Shown: in pieces, positions 24,003 through 31,635 of the stretch
Position numbering within the stretch: position 1 is the first letter of the stretch
How the letters are laid out: each line of letters opens with the position of its first letter
NCBI GenBank assembly: GCA_049600855.1
Contig: JBMYQA010000037.1
Coordinates: 1 to 31,635, forward strand
DNA: 31,635 bases
Reading direction: 5' to 3'
Source of the DNA: JBMYQA01 sp049600855
Lineage (GTDB): Bacteria > Bacteroidota > Bacteroidia > Cytophagales > Flammeovirgaceae
Program-made: the position numbers and the translations under genes
Notes under the pieces: generated by a model
What the model was told of the DNA's origin: nothing
What the model saw: the letters and a program-made list of their open reading frames with translations, nothing else
Databases searched by the model: none

Positions 24003-26408
24003 ATGTCATTAATAAATTCCAGAACCCGTTTCTTTCCTAACCTTCAGCGTCATTTATTCCCTGCTGCGGGGGAAAACACCTATATATTTCCTAAAGGTTC
24101 GGATGGACGTTTGGCTTTCAATGACATTTCGGGAGATGCTAGTAGAGCTGCTATTTTGGGAACTTCCATCCGTTTTGATGGACTCTCCGGAACTTATGCC
24201 TACTTTGAAAATACAAACCTAACGATACCTGTAGGAGTAGAAGCTAACTTAACCATATCATTATGGTGTAACTTCCAAGGAGATACTAGTGATTCTGCCA
24301 TTTATTCTTTGATCAGCTTTCAAGAAAATAAACAAAATAGCGGCCAAGAGTTTGTTGACGACTACTATGCTTCTTTCTTAACCAGTTCCAATTCGTTGAT
24401 TGAACCAACAAGCAATACTCCGATTCCAATAAATACTTGGAATCACTTGATTATTGAGTTTAATGCTGACGGCACTTATCGTTTGTATATCAATGGAGCA
24501 CTTAAAATAGAAAATGACCTTGGCAATAACATCAATATTGCAGGTAATGATTTAACCATTGGCGCATTTTGGCAAAATGGTAATGCTGTATATAATTGGA
24601 ATGGTTATATTTCTGATATCAGAATTTGGCAACGTATACTTACTCCTACTGAAAGAACAGATGTTTTTAACAGTAATGTATTAGGTGATGAAGTATTTCA
24701 TGCTCCATTAGATGGCCGTAACGGTTCCGTTCTGACCGATTTAAAGAGTGGTACCCAAGCCGAAATAGCAGGAATTATTGAACTAATAGCCAGCTCACCC
24801 ATTAATTTTGCCAATGAACTTGGCTTCGCCATTCAAAAACCACTATTTTCTCAGCTAACAGATTTATCCAATATCATTGTTCCAACTGCTGAAACCATAC
24901 CTGATAATACTGAATTATCCGTTTCAGCTGGAAACGATTATGTGATTGTAAGACGCGTCAATGTTGTGGATAATTATGCAGCTATCGAGTATGTAAACTA
25001 TCCTGCGCCTATTAGAAATCATAACTATCGATTTACCTTTCAAGTTCGGGTGATTACTGGTGATGCTGACGAAAGACAAGTAGCAACTTTACATGGTTCG
25101 CATTGGCTATCTCGTGAGCTGATTACCGAAGCAGATGGTTGGCAAACGTTTAGTGAGGAACGGGTCGTTCACCATTCACTTCCCGTCTATCAAGCATCAG
25201 TTAGCTTGGATTTAACCAATGCTAAATTGGGCGATGAATTGCATGTTCGATACATTTCGATTGAACCGCTCACAGTCTTAACACTAGACAGCCCCGAAAT
25301 TACTGCAGATTTTGACACGTATTATGGGAAAGTCTCCTATCCTGCTCCATTCTCTAATGCACATTGCCTCAACTTGAATGGTTCTGATGACTACATTGAT
25401 TTTGGGCAAATTCCTGCAACAGCAAATGCTTCACCAAATGATGGAGTCATTATACGGATGCTGTTTAAGGTGCATACAAATGCCATTGCTGGTAGATTTC
25501 TAGCCACTTTTAATGCAAATTTGAATACGGGTAACTCTTTTGGAATAGATTATCAAAACAATGGAGATCGCCATTATTGTCGTTTTCGCACACAATCTCA
25601 AGAATACAGGGAGTTTGATATTGAATTAGAAGAATGGACCATGTTGGTTGCCTCTCTTCATGATGGCCGCTTGACCATTCGATCTATTAATAAATTAGGA
25701 GATATCACCTTAAGTTATCCATCTGTGAGTACGTATTTAAGCAATGATGGACATACTGTGTTAGGTGCTACGTATGCAAATGGAACAGTAGGTGCTGCTT
25801 TTCCTACCTCTTTTGCCTTTTTAGCCATAGACAATTACTCCGATGAGCTGCACAATATGGTATTTACACAAAATCCTTATCACCGAACACGATCAGAATT
25901 ATTGAGGGCACATTTCGCCGAAGGAAATGGGGATACCGTGTATGACGTTTCAGGAAATGGAAATCACGGCACCATCAATAGTGCTGATACTTCTCCAGAA
26001 ACAGGAGTTTGGTCTGAACGACAAGGTTATATAGGATTTAATCAAATGTATGGCTTTAATGTAGTCAATGATGTTAAAATTCCTGCCATTGACATCCGTA
26101 CCGATGCCTTGAATAACTCCCCCATCTCTCATCCTGCCTATGGCGGAAGATTAATTGAATATGAGGGAGGAGTGAATTTAGCTGCTGATCAAAGAGGCAA
26201 TACCATTGGCGCATTTGCTAAGCGTCCAAGCAACTACCGTTCAAACTCTACTGTATTTGACCATTCAACCACAGACATTATTTGGCGGCCCTATTATGTA
26301 AGTAGCCATGAATTAAACGTTCGAGCTGATTTATACATGTTTTTGTCGCCACTAACGGAAAGTACGCTTGCAGCGGCAGAGCATTTAAGATCAGGAACAT
26401 TCAATTGA
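24003..26408 (+). CDS. Large adhesin with two LamG-like domains
   Basis: An 801-residue protein, the largest in the window. Residues about 55-235 form a LamG/concanavalin-like jelly roll (IRFDGLSGTYAYFENTN; NTWNHLIIEFNADGTYRLYI; GYISDIRIWQRILTPTE). A beta domain at 290-430 (FTFQVRVITGDADERQVA) is followed by a second LamG-like domain at about 450-620 (LNLNGSDDYIDFGQI; TMLVASLHDGRLTIRS). DVSGNGNHGTINSADTS marks the usual end of such a domain. The rest of the C-terminus is unassigned. LamG folds bind glycans or proteins. There is no signal peptide or secretion domain, so it is more likely particle-borne than surface-exported. Confidence 0.75.
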   Translation: MSLINSRTRFFPNLQRHLFPAAGENTYIFPKGSDGRLAFNDISGDASRAAILGTSIRFDGLSGTYAYFENTNLTIPVGVEANLTISLWCNFQGDTSDSAIYSLISFQENKQNSGQEFVDDYYASFLTSSNSLIEPTSNTPIPINTWNHLIIEFNADGTYRLYINGALKIENDLGNNINIAGNDLTIGAFWQNGNAVYNWNGYISDIRIWQRILTPTERTDVFNSNVLGDEVFHAPLDGRNGSVLTDLKSGTQAEIAGIIELIASSPINFANELGFAIQKPLFSQLTDLSNIIVPTAETIPDNTELSVSAGNDYVIVRRVNVVDNYAAIEYVNYPAPIRNHNYRFTFQVRVITGDADERQVATLHGSHWLSRELITEADGWQTFSEERVVHHSLPVYQASVSLDLTNAKLGDELHVRYISIEPLTVLTLDSPEITADFDTYYGKVSYPAPFSNAHCLNLNGSDDYIDFGQIPATANASPNDGVIIRMLFKVHTNAIAGRFLATFNANLNTGNSFGIDYQNNGDRHYCRFRTQSQEYREFDIELEEWTMLVASLHDGRLTIRSINKLGDITLSYPSVSTYLSNDGHTVLGATYANGTVGAAFPTSFAFLAIDNYSDELHNMVFTQNPYHRTRSELLRAHFAEGNGDTVYDVSGNGNHGTINSADTSPETGVWSERQGYIGFNQMYGFNVVNDVKIPAIDIRTDALNNSPISHPAYGGRLIEYEGGVNLAADQRGNTIGAFAKRPSNYRSNSTVFDHSTTDIIWRPYYVSSHELNVRADLYMFLSPLTESTLAAAEHLRSGTFN

Positions 26409-26518
26409 TTTATCAAGCAATTGGTAAACAACTAAGCTCATAGGAACTAAAAGTCACCTTAGAAATCCAGATGAACGAATTACGCAAACACATCACCTAG
26501 AAGAAAATATCAACAGAC

Positions 26519-27304
26519 ATGGATAATACAGCATTAATTCAAAAAATAAACGATGATTTACCCACTAATGGGCAAAAAGGCATTACGGCATTGGCCTTAC
26601 GAAATGTATTAATTGAGATGGTCAATAGCAGTGGAGATGGAAATGCATTTGTCGCTGCTGGTTCTGGTGCTCCAGCTTCGTTGGTAGGCAATGTCACAAC
26701 GGGCCCTGTTCTATATGTAGATGTCATTCAGCGCGATCTGTATATCTGGAATGACGCTACAATTCCAGGTGTCTGGGAAGTATTCAGTAGTGGATTTCAA
26801 TCAGCTGTAACGGCTAATGGAGATGGTACCTACACCCACTCAGATGGCAATGGTACCGATACGATCATTGATACCAACAAAACAGCTACTGACATTGGTT
26901 ATGATAATACGAGTGCCAACCTCAATGCTACAGATGTACAAGCAGCAATAGATGAGCTGAAAGACATTGCTGGCCGTAAAAGATTGGATTTACGTTTTTT
27001 CCCCAGCTTAGAAGATGTAAATGAAATTTCTTTCAAAGGGGCAAATACCACCCTCATTGATTTAGATTACGATACCACTCATGAGGTTAATGACTCGTTA
27101 GTGACGATTGAAGTTCGAAAAGCAGGAGAAAATACCTTTGCCTCATTAACCAACAGTAGTACTTGGGCAGATACTGTTAATGCATGGATTGCGAGCAATA
27201 TCACGACAGAGCGTTTCTATTTACGGATTCAACTTCCTGCACAAGCTACGCAAACGCTAGGTTATCATGCCACATTAACCTATGCCCAAAACATTACTAG
27301 TTAA
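26519..27304 (+). CDS. Fibre/collar protein with phage-type N-terminal module, copy 2
   Basis: A 261-residue protein. Residues 4-38 repeat the fibre module of the 23364 product (LIQKINDDLPTNGQKGITAL then ALRNVLIEMVNSS). Residues about 130-146 contain YDNTSANLNATDVQAAIDEL, a motif typical of trimeric phage tail fibres, followed by a C-terminal beta domain (LVTIEVRKAGENTFASLTNS). This makes it a strong candidate for a trimeric fibre. It precedes the LamG/leucine-rich gene by 21 bases. The 110-base gap before it holds no gene. Confidence 0.75.
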   Translation: MDNTALIQKINDDLPTNGQKGITALALRNVLIEMVNSSGDGNAFVAAGSGAPASLVGNVTTGPVLYVDVIQRDLYIWNDATIPGVWEVFSSGFQSAVTANGDGTYTHSDGNGTDTIIDTNKTATDIGYDNTSANLNATDVQAAIDELKDIAGRKRLDLRFFPSLEDVNEISFKGANTTLIDLDYDTTHEVNDSLVTIEVRKAGENTFASLTNSSTWADTVNAWIASNITTERFYLRIQLPAQATQTLGYHATLTYAQNITS

Positions 27305-27325
27305 ATAGTATAACACACAAGCACT

Positions 27326-29539
27326 ATGTCGAAACCCATTGAACTCACGCGCTTTGAAAATAAGCGCTACTTAAATATCGAATCTGCCTTGTCTTTTGAT
27401 GGGGTAGATGATGAGCTTATCATCCCTCATGAAGTCAAGCTTTCAACATTAAATATCAGCAAGCCTTGGACAATCAGCTGCTTTGTGAAAGTAGAAAACT
27501 TCACCAATTTTGGTGGAGCGGGAAGGTATATTGTAAGAAAATTTATAAATCCTACCAACCAAATCAGTGTAAACGTTAACGAAAGTGTAATTACAATCAA
27601 TATTCGGAGCAATAATGCAGCGACTTTTAGTAATACTGCTTACAATAAAAGCTATTTTGAGAATAAATGGGTTCATCTGGTGGTCTCAAACAATGCACAG
27701 CTAAATGATAGTGAACGAATTAAAGCCTTTCTTAATGGAACCCAAATCAGTCTACCAAGTTCCAATACCTCATCTCCATTAGTTGATATTGATGATGCAG
27801 ATTTAATTATTGGAGACAATAATTTTGGCGGTCAACTTGCCCATTTTGCACTCTTTGCAAAAGCATTAGCTGTCAGTGAAATCCAATTTATCCAGCGAAA
27901 TGTAGGACATTTACCTCGTAGCGCAGCTACCTATTGTGTAGGCTATTGGCCATTACAAAGTGTTGACTATTTTCCAGCAGCACAAAATATTAAAGATGGG
28001 GCTTCTGCTATTCCTAGCCAACACGCGGATTACACGGGTGTTAATATCACCCTAAATTCAGGCAATGTTACTGCGAGTGGAGCAACATGGGAAGAAGCAG
28101 TAGGAATTGAAAGAAGAAACACTGTAGGAAGTCGGCCTGAAATTAATGATAATAATGGCGTAGTATTTACGTATGATTTCGGACAACGCACCTACATCAA
28201 TAAATTGGTCACCTTTATTTGGGCCAATGTCGATATAGGTTCAGGAGATTTTATTACGGTGGCAGTTTCTGGGAGTTTAGACGATCTTACATACATCCCA
28301 CTTGGTGCTGAGTTAGTAGAAGCACATAAAACAGACATAGAAAATAATTTTTCGACCATTCTGCTAAATGAAGCGCGATTACCTTTTCGGTATTATCGCA
28401 TCAGTTGGAATGGTAATACGCAAGGAAAACGGCCACAATATAGCTTACTACTTGCTCCTGACCTTCGATTAGTCGACATTTCCAATCAATTTTTACCATT
28501 AAAAGATGCTCCTTGGCCTTTTTTTACTGTTGAAACCACTAGTCAAAGTCCTGATAGCTTTACCGCTACAGTAGCCAAAGACAATGCCGCTCCAATTTGG
28601 CAAGTAAATGATAATGGCTCCAGAACTTGGGAAGAGGGCTTAAGTGTTAGTCATGAATTCCAAAGTACCCAAAACAAAACCGTCACCTTGTTTTTTGATG
28701 ACCCTTCTGAATTCAATCAATTGGTTTTTAACAATCAGCAGATTCAGGGTATAGTGGATTTATCGAGTATCAATGATGCAAGTTTATTATCTATTAATTT
28801 GGATGGAAACTCAGCATTAACAGGTGTTCTCTTTGGAAAAAATATTACTGTAGGAACATTAAGCATAAGGCTCACGGAGTTAACAGGTGTATTAGATTTA
28901 TCAGAAGTAACTGTTACGAGCCAATTGTTTTTGAATGAGATTGGTCCACTGACCCAAGTTATACACCCAACGGCCCCTCAAACGATTCCGTCCTACAATG
29001 TCAGGAGCAACTCGCTAGCGGGGATACTTGACTTATCTAATATCACCATAACAGGCTTCTTTTCAGCTGCAGATAATATTGGAATTACAGAAGTCATTCA
29101 TGCGAACACACAAGTAACCCTCGCAACCTATCAAATGCACAACACAAGTATTACTCAACTTGATTTGACAAACATTGGAATTTCAGGTTCCTTTGCAGCG
29201 TATAATTGTGCTAACTTAACGACCATCACGCATGCTAACTTTCCACATGCGCCAACAAGTTACAATGCATCTAACTGCCCTTCATTAACCAGCATCAACT
29301 TTGGACAACTTTCATTTAATAGTATGACCGATTTAAACTTGAGCAACAACAACTTTACTGCAGCACAAGTCAATCAAATTTTGGTCGATATCCTCGCAGC
29401 TACTACTGCTACCGATTTGAATGAAGCCGTTTTCAATTTTACAGGAAACGCCCTATATGATACCACAAGTGGAGGGTTAGACGGAGAGGCAGCTGCAAAT
29501 GCACTGATCGCAAAAAACATTGACCTCATGTTTACCTAA
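27326..29539 (+). CDS. Adhesin with LamG, discoidin-like and leucine-rich domains
   Basis: A 737-residue protein. Residues about 15-195 are LamG-like (ALSFDGVDDELIIPHE, FENKWVHLVVSNNAQ, QLAHFALFAKALAVSEI). About 225-385 resemble a discoidin/F5-8C domain (VFTYDFGQRTYINKLVTFIW, RLPFRYYRISWNGNTQG). The last 300 residues are leucine-rich-repeat-like (GVLDLSEVTVTSQL, GILDLSNITITGFF, DLNLSNNNFTAAQVNQILV), ending in a module also found at the ends of the 16680 and 19906 products. Three different binding folds in one polypeptide suggest recognition of more than one surface ligand. No signal peptide. Confidence 0.75.
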   Translation: MSKPIELTRFENKRYLNIESALSFDGVDDELIIPHEVKLSTLNISKPWTISCFVKVENFTNFGGAGRYIVRKFINPTNQISVNVNESVITINIRSNNAATFSNTAYNKSYFENKWVHLVVSNNAQLNDSERIKAFLNGTQISLPSSNTSSPLVDIDDADLIIGDNNFGGQLAHFALFAKALAVSEIQFIQRNVGHLPRSAATYCVGYWPLQSVDYFPAAQNIKDGASAIPSQHADYTGVNITLNSGNVTASGATWEEAVGIERRNTVGSRPEINDNNGVVFTYDFGQRTYINKLVTFIWANVDIGSGDFITVAVSGSLDDLTYIPLGAELVEAHKTDIENNFSTILLNEARLPFRYYRISWNGNTQGKRPQYSLLLAPDLRLVDISNQFLPLKDAPWPFFTVETTSQSPDSFTATVAKDNAAPIWQVNDNGSRTWEEGLSVSHEFQSTQNKTVTLFFDDPSEFNQLVFNNQQIQGIVDLSSINDASLLSINLDGNSALTGVLFGKNITVGTLSIRLTELTGVLDLSEVTVTSQLFLNEIGPLTQVIHPTAPQTIPSYNVRSNSLAGILDLSNITITGFFSAADNIGITEVIHANTQVTLATYQMHNTSITQLDLTNIGISGSFAAYNCANLTTITHANFPHAPTSYNASNCPSLTSINFGQLSFNSMTDLNLSNNNFTAAQVNQILVDILAATTATDLNEAVFNFTGNALYDTTSGGLDGEAAANALIAKNIDLMFT

Positions 29540-29556
29540 GTTTTAAACACATCATT

Positions 29557-31266
29557 ATGGCACAAATATCTGAAACAGAAGCATTTCACAAAATCTATAG
29601 CAATGGCAAAGGAATCATCGAATCCGCTGCACATGGTAAATTAGTAGGTAAAACTGAAGAGGAAGTGGGTACATTAAGCCCAAGTTCAACAGAAGATATC
29701 AGAGATTTTTATCAAAAAAGTGTTCTTCAAAATGGTTTATTGAATTTTGGTGGAACTGCTCACTTGCATTACGTGCAGTCAACCTTGTCTAATCAAATCA
29801 CAACCTGTACGGTATTTTTTAGATTTTCTACCACTAAAACTTCAGGACAACGATTAGCTATTTTTAATACGCCTAATCTATTAAGGGTTACACTCGCGAG
29901 AATCTCCAACAATCTAATCATACACCTAGGCAGTACTCAAAGCGGGGCAATCGATTCATTTACATTTCCTCAAAACCGCCCATACACTGATGGAAAGCCA
30001 CATACTATCGCAATAAGTTATGATGCGATCAATGGGTATCGTGTGTGGTATGACCAACTGGAACTTACAGATGTTATAAAAGGTGCATCAACACCTGCCG
30101 CTAATTTTAGTTTACTCCAACTTGGGAGAGGACCAGAAGGAGGTAATGATGCTTTTGAAGGGCAAATGGAGTATTTTGCGCTGTATAATTCAAAACTCCC
30201 TGACGATGAGATCATCAGCATTTCCAAAAGTAATGCCCCTACAAATGAATTGGCTCATCCACTTACTTATTATTTAAACTTTCAAGAGAAAAAGGGACGT
30301 AACTTAGTAGATAAAGGAGGAAATGTTGCGGTTTCTTTAGTCAATTACACAGAGGAAGATGCATTGGCAGGGAGTGGGATGTGGCTCAATAAAAACACAC
30401 TCTGCCCTCCTATAACACAGGCATTAGATTTATTTACCGGCAATAATCGTTATTTCAGCATTAATGACTACGATAATTTTGGTGCCAATAACACTGGATT
30501 TACGGCCATCTTTAGGGCTAAACTCGAAAAACCAGAACCCTTATTTCCCCCCACAAACTTCTTAGGCTACGGTGATGGAGGATCAAACTTTTTGAGATTT
30601 TATGGTTTTGGAAATCCTGCTAATGGCTATAATAACCTCATTCAAATTATGTTGAAAGCTGGCACAGGGAATAGCCAATACATCAACACCAGTGCCAGTG
30701 GTTTACCCATTACCTACAGCTCTGAGTTTACAGATACCACCCATTTTGGTTTCTCCTATGCTCAAGATCAACAAGCCAATGTGTACATCAACAGCCAATT
30801 GATGTCATCACAGGATATTCCACAGGGCAGTTCCAATAACACGAGCTTCATCACTTTAGGCGAATATAGTAACCGTCCTCTTTTTCTTTTTGCGACGGAA
30901 AATCCCAATCCGAGTAATCCGAGCACACATTTCAATGGATTTGCCATTGAAGTCTTATTGTTTGCCAAGCAACTCGATTATAAAGAATACCTAGAGGTCA
31001 TTTTAAATGGTAATTATACAGGCAAAAACCTCACCGTAAACTATCAATTTCAATCAGGTTCATTTTATGCGAACGGCAACGAGCTCAAAATCAAAAATTG
31101 GGCGCGTTATGAAGATCAAAGTACTGCCAGTGCCGATGGTAAAAATGTAGGAGATTTTATTGATAAATGGGATGGGACAGTGGAAAACCTTGCTGGTGTG
31201 GATGGAACGACCAAGCTTGCTGAAATACGAGACAATTACATCGTATCGATGAATTCACTGCACTAA
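29557..31266 (+). CDS. Adhesin with two LamG-like domains, last gene of the block
   Basis: A 569-residue protein with two LamG-like domains, about 60-240 (FFRFSTTKTSGQRLAIFNTP; KPHTIAISYDAINGYRVWYD) and 290-500 (RYFSINDYDNFGANNTGFTA; TTHFGFSYAQDQQANVYINS). The N-terminal 50 residues (EAFHKIYSNGKGIIESAAHG) are probably the attachment part. The C-terminal 65 residues are charged (KNWARYEDQSTASADGK) and unassigned. It is the last plus-strand gene, followed by 192 bases with a long inverted repeat, so it ends the operon. Confidence 0.74.
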   Translation: MAQISETEAFHKIYSNGKGIIESAAHGKLVGKTEEEVGTLSPSSTEDIRDFYQKSVLQNGLLNFGGTAHLHYVQSTLSNQITTCTVFFRFSTTKTSGQRLAIFNTPNLLRVTLARISNNLIIHLGSTQSGAIDSFTFPQNRPYTDGKPHTIAISYDAINGYRVWYDQLELTDVIKGASTPAANFSLLQLGRGPEGGNDAFEGQMEYFALYNSKLPDDEIISISKSNAPTNELAHPLTYYLNFQEKKGRNLVDKGGNVAVSLVNYTEEDALAGSGMWLNKNTLCPPITQALDLFTGNNRYFSINDYDNFGANNTGFTAIFRAKLEKPEPLFPPTNFLGYGDGGSNFLRFYGFGNPANGYNNLIQIMLKAGTGNSQYINTSASGLPITYSSEFTDTTHFGFSYAQDQQANVYINSQLMSSQDIPQGSSNNTSFITLGEYSNRPLFLFATENPNPSNPSTHFNGFAIEVLLFAKQLDYKEYLEVILNGNYTGKNLTVNYQFQSGSFYANGNELKIKNWARYEDQSTASADGKNVGDFIDKWDGTVENLAGVDGTTKLAEIRDNYIVSMNSLH

Positions 31267-31342
31267 CTAAAACCCATCGCTTTAATAAGAAAACGCCTTC
31301 ATCACAACAACGTATTAATATCATGGATGCTTTTGCCCATAT

Positions 31343-31424
31343 TTTTTTGTGTACGATCATTCGTGAGCAGCACGCTTGTTCATAGCAATTAATGCGTTGC
31401 TCATGAATGACCGTACACAAAAAA
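31343..31424. repeat. 32-base inverted repeat at the end of the cluster
   Basis: Arms 31343-31374 and 31393-31424 match at 27 of 32 positions, and all five differences are transitions; the loop is 18 bases. The outer part is T6-GTGTACG and its complement. As the T-tract is at the outside 5' end and the A-tract at the 3' end, it does not have the A-stem-U form of an intrinsic terminator on either strand. It lies between the operon end and a convergent minus-strand ORF, so it might still end transcription, but could also be a recombination or transposon-derived element. Confidence 0.65.
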
Positions 31425-31458
31425 TTAGAAAAGCGATTAATGAAAAAAACAGGCTTGC

Positions 31459-31635
31459 TTATTTCCCATCATCCCACTTCACCTCATTGGTATCTTCTTT
31501 CTCTTCTTCCTCTTCTTTTTTCACATATTGATTATCATTAGTCTCTCTTTCCCAATAATTACCTTCCGTATTCATATCATTTAAACCTAATTCATCGTTT
31601 TCCTCATAACTACGTTCATACTCTTCTGTTATTAA
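31459..31635 (-). CDS. Acidic protein, C-terminal fragment
   Basis: On the minus strand a frame enters at 31635 and ends with TAA at 31461-31459, giving the last 58 residues of a protein whose start is outside. It is rich in Glu, Asp and Asn (EEYERSYEENDELGLND; KKEEEEEKEDTNE) and ends WDDGK. Such composition resembles the acidic tract of the LysM protein at the left edge. It is convergent with the adhesin operon. Too little is visible to assign a function, and chance ORF status cannot be excluded. Confidence 0.5.
   Translation of the reverse strand, partial: LITEEYERSYEENDELGLNDMNTEGNYWERETNDNQYVKKEEEEEKEDTNEVKWDDGK

Noticed and set aside
14706..31266. Diversity-generating retroelement acting on the adhesins
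   Set aside because: No reverse transcriptase, no template repeat and no C-type lectin variable region were seen; adhesins are LamG, beta-helix or leucine-rich.
31157..31420. 87-codon minus-strand ORF
   Set aside because: It runs through the long inverted repeat and antisense into the adhesin gene end; Cys/Arg-rich composition unlike the neighbouring proteins.
1..31635. Complete prophage
   Set aside because: No integrase, replication, terminase, portal, capsid or lysis gene; only tail genes and adhesins are present.
1..31635. tRNA, rRNA, CRISPR array or insertion sequence
   Set aside because: No regularly spaced direct repeats, transposase pattern or tRNA-like folds with CCA end were noticed on either strand.

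Overview
The window holds an almost complete gene cluster for a headless contractile phage-tail-like particle (a contractile injection system or tailocin-like machine), followed by an unusually large block of adhesin or tail-fibre genes. The host is most likely a member of the Bacteroidota. The DNA is AT-rich, start codons lack Shine-Dalgarno sequences (A/C-rich leaders, often with AACACA, take their place), and the sheath and baseplate proteins look like DUF2586 and DUF6046 proteins of Bacteroidota phages. LamG and beta-helix adhesins are also common there. A Saprospira-like lineage (rhapidosome producers) is a guess only.

Layout. 1-1705 (minus): 5' part of an acidic, double-LysM protein without signal peptide, cut by the window edge. 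1927-3348: AAA+ ATPase of the type associated with extracellular contractile injection systems (eCIS). 3428-3910 (minus): unknown small protein, convergent to the ATPase. 3911-4344: 434-base leader with a possible 34-codon ORF and a terminator-like hairpin. 4345-14676: tail module in the order of phage Mu: two sheaths, tube, tail-assembly chaperone with a -1 frameshift site, tape measure, DUF6046 baseplate/hub adaptor, hub, spike, gp25-like wedge, baseplate J, gp48-like wedge. 14706-31266: about 16.5 kb of fibre and adhesin genes (fibronectin III, LysM plus leucine-rich, parallel beta-helix, LamG, discoidin-like), arranged as duplicated cassettes. 31343-31424: long inverted repeat. 31459-31635 (minus): 3' end of another acidic ORF.

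How it would work. Tube and sheath polymerise on a baseplate built from hub, spike, gp25, J and gp48 proteins, with the tape measure and its frameshifted chaperone setting tube length (450 residues, about 65-70 nm if fully extended). The AAA+ protein probably acts in assembly or maturation. The adhesin block would provide target recognition. No capsid, portal, terminase, integrase, replication, regulator, holin or lysin gene is visible, so this does not look like a complete prophage.

The most interesting points are the mix of a Mu-type tail, including an intact frameshift chaperone, with an eCIS-type ATPase; the fibre block being larger than the tail module; and several RNA-scale inverted repeats placed where expression ratios would need adjusting. 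All functional names are by recognition of sequence patterns and gene order; no searches were run.
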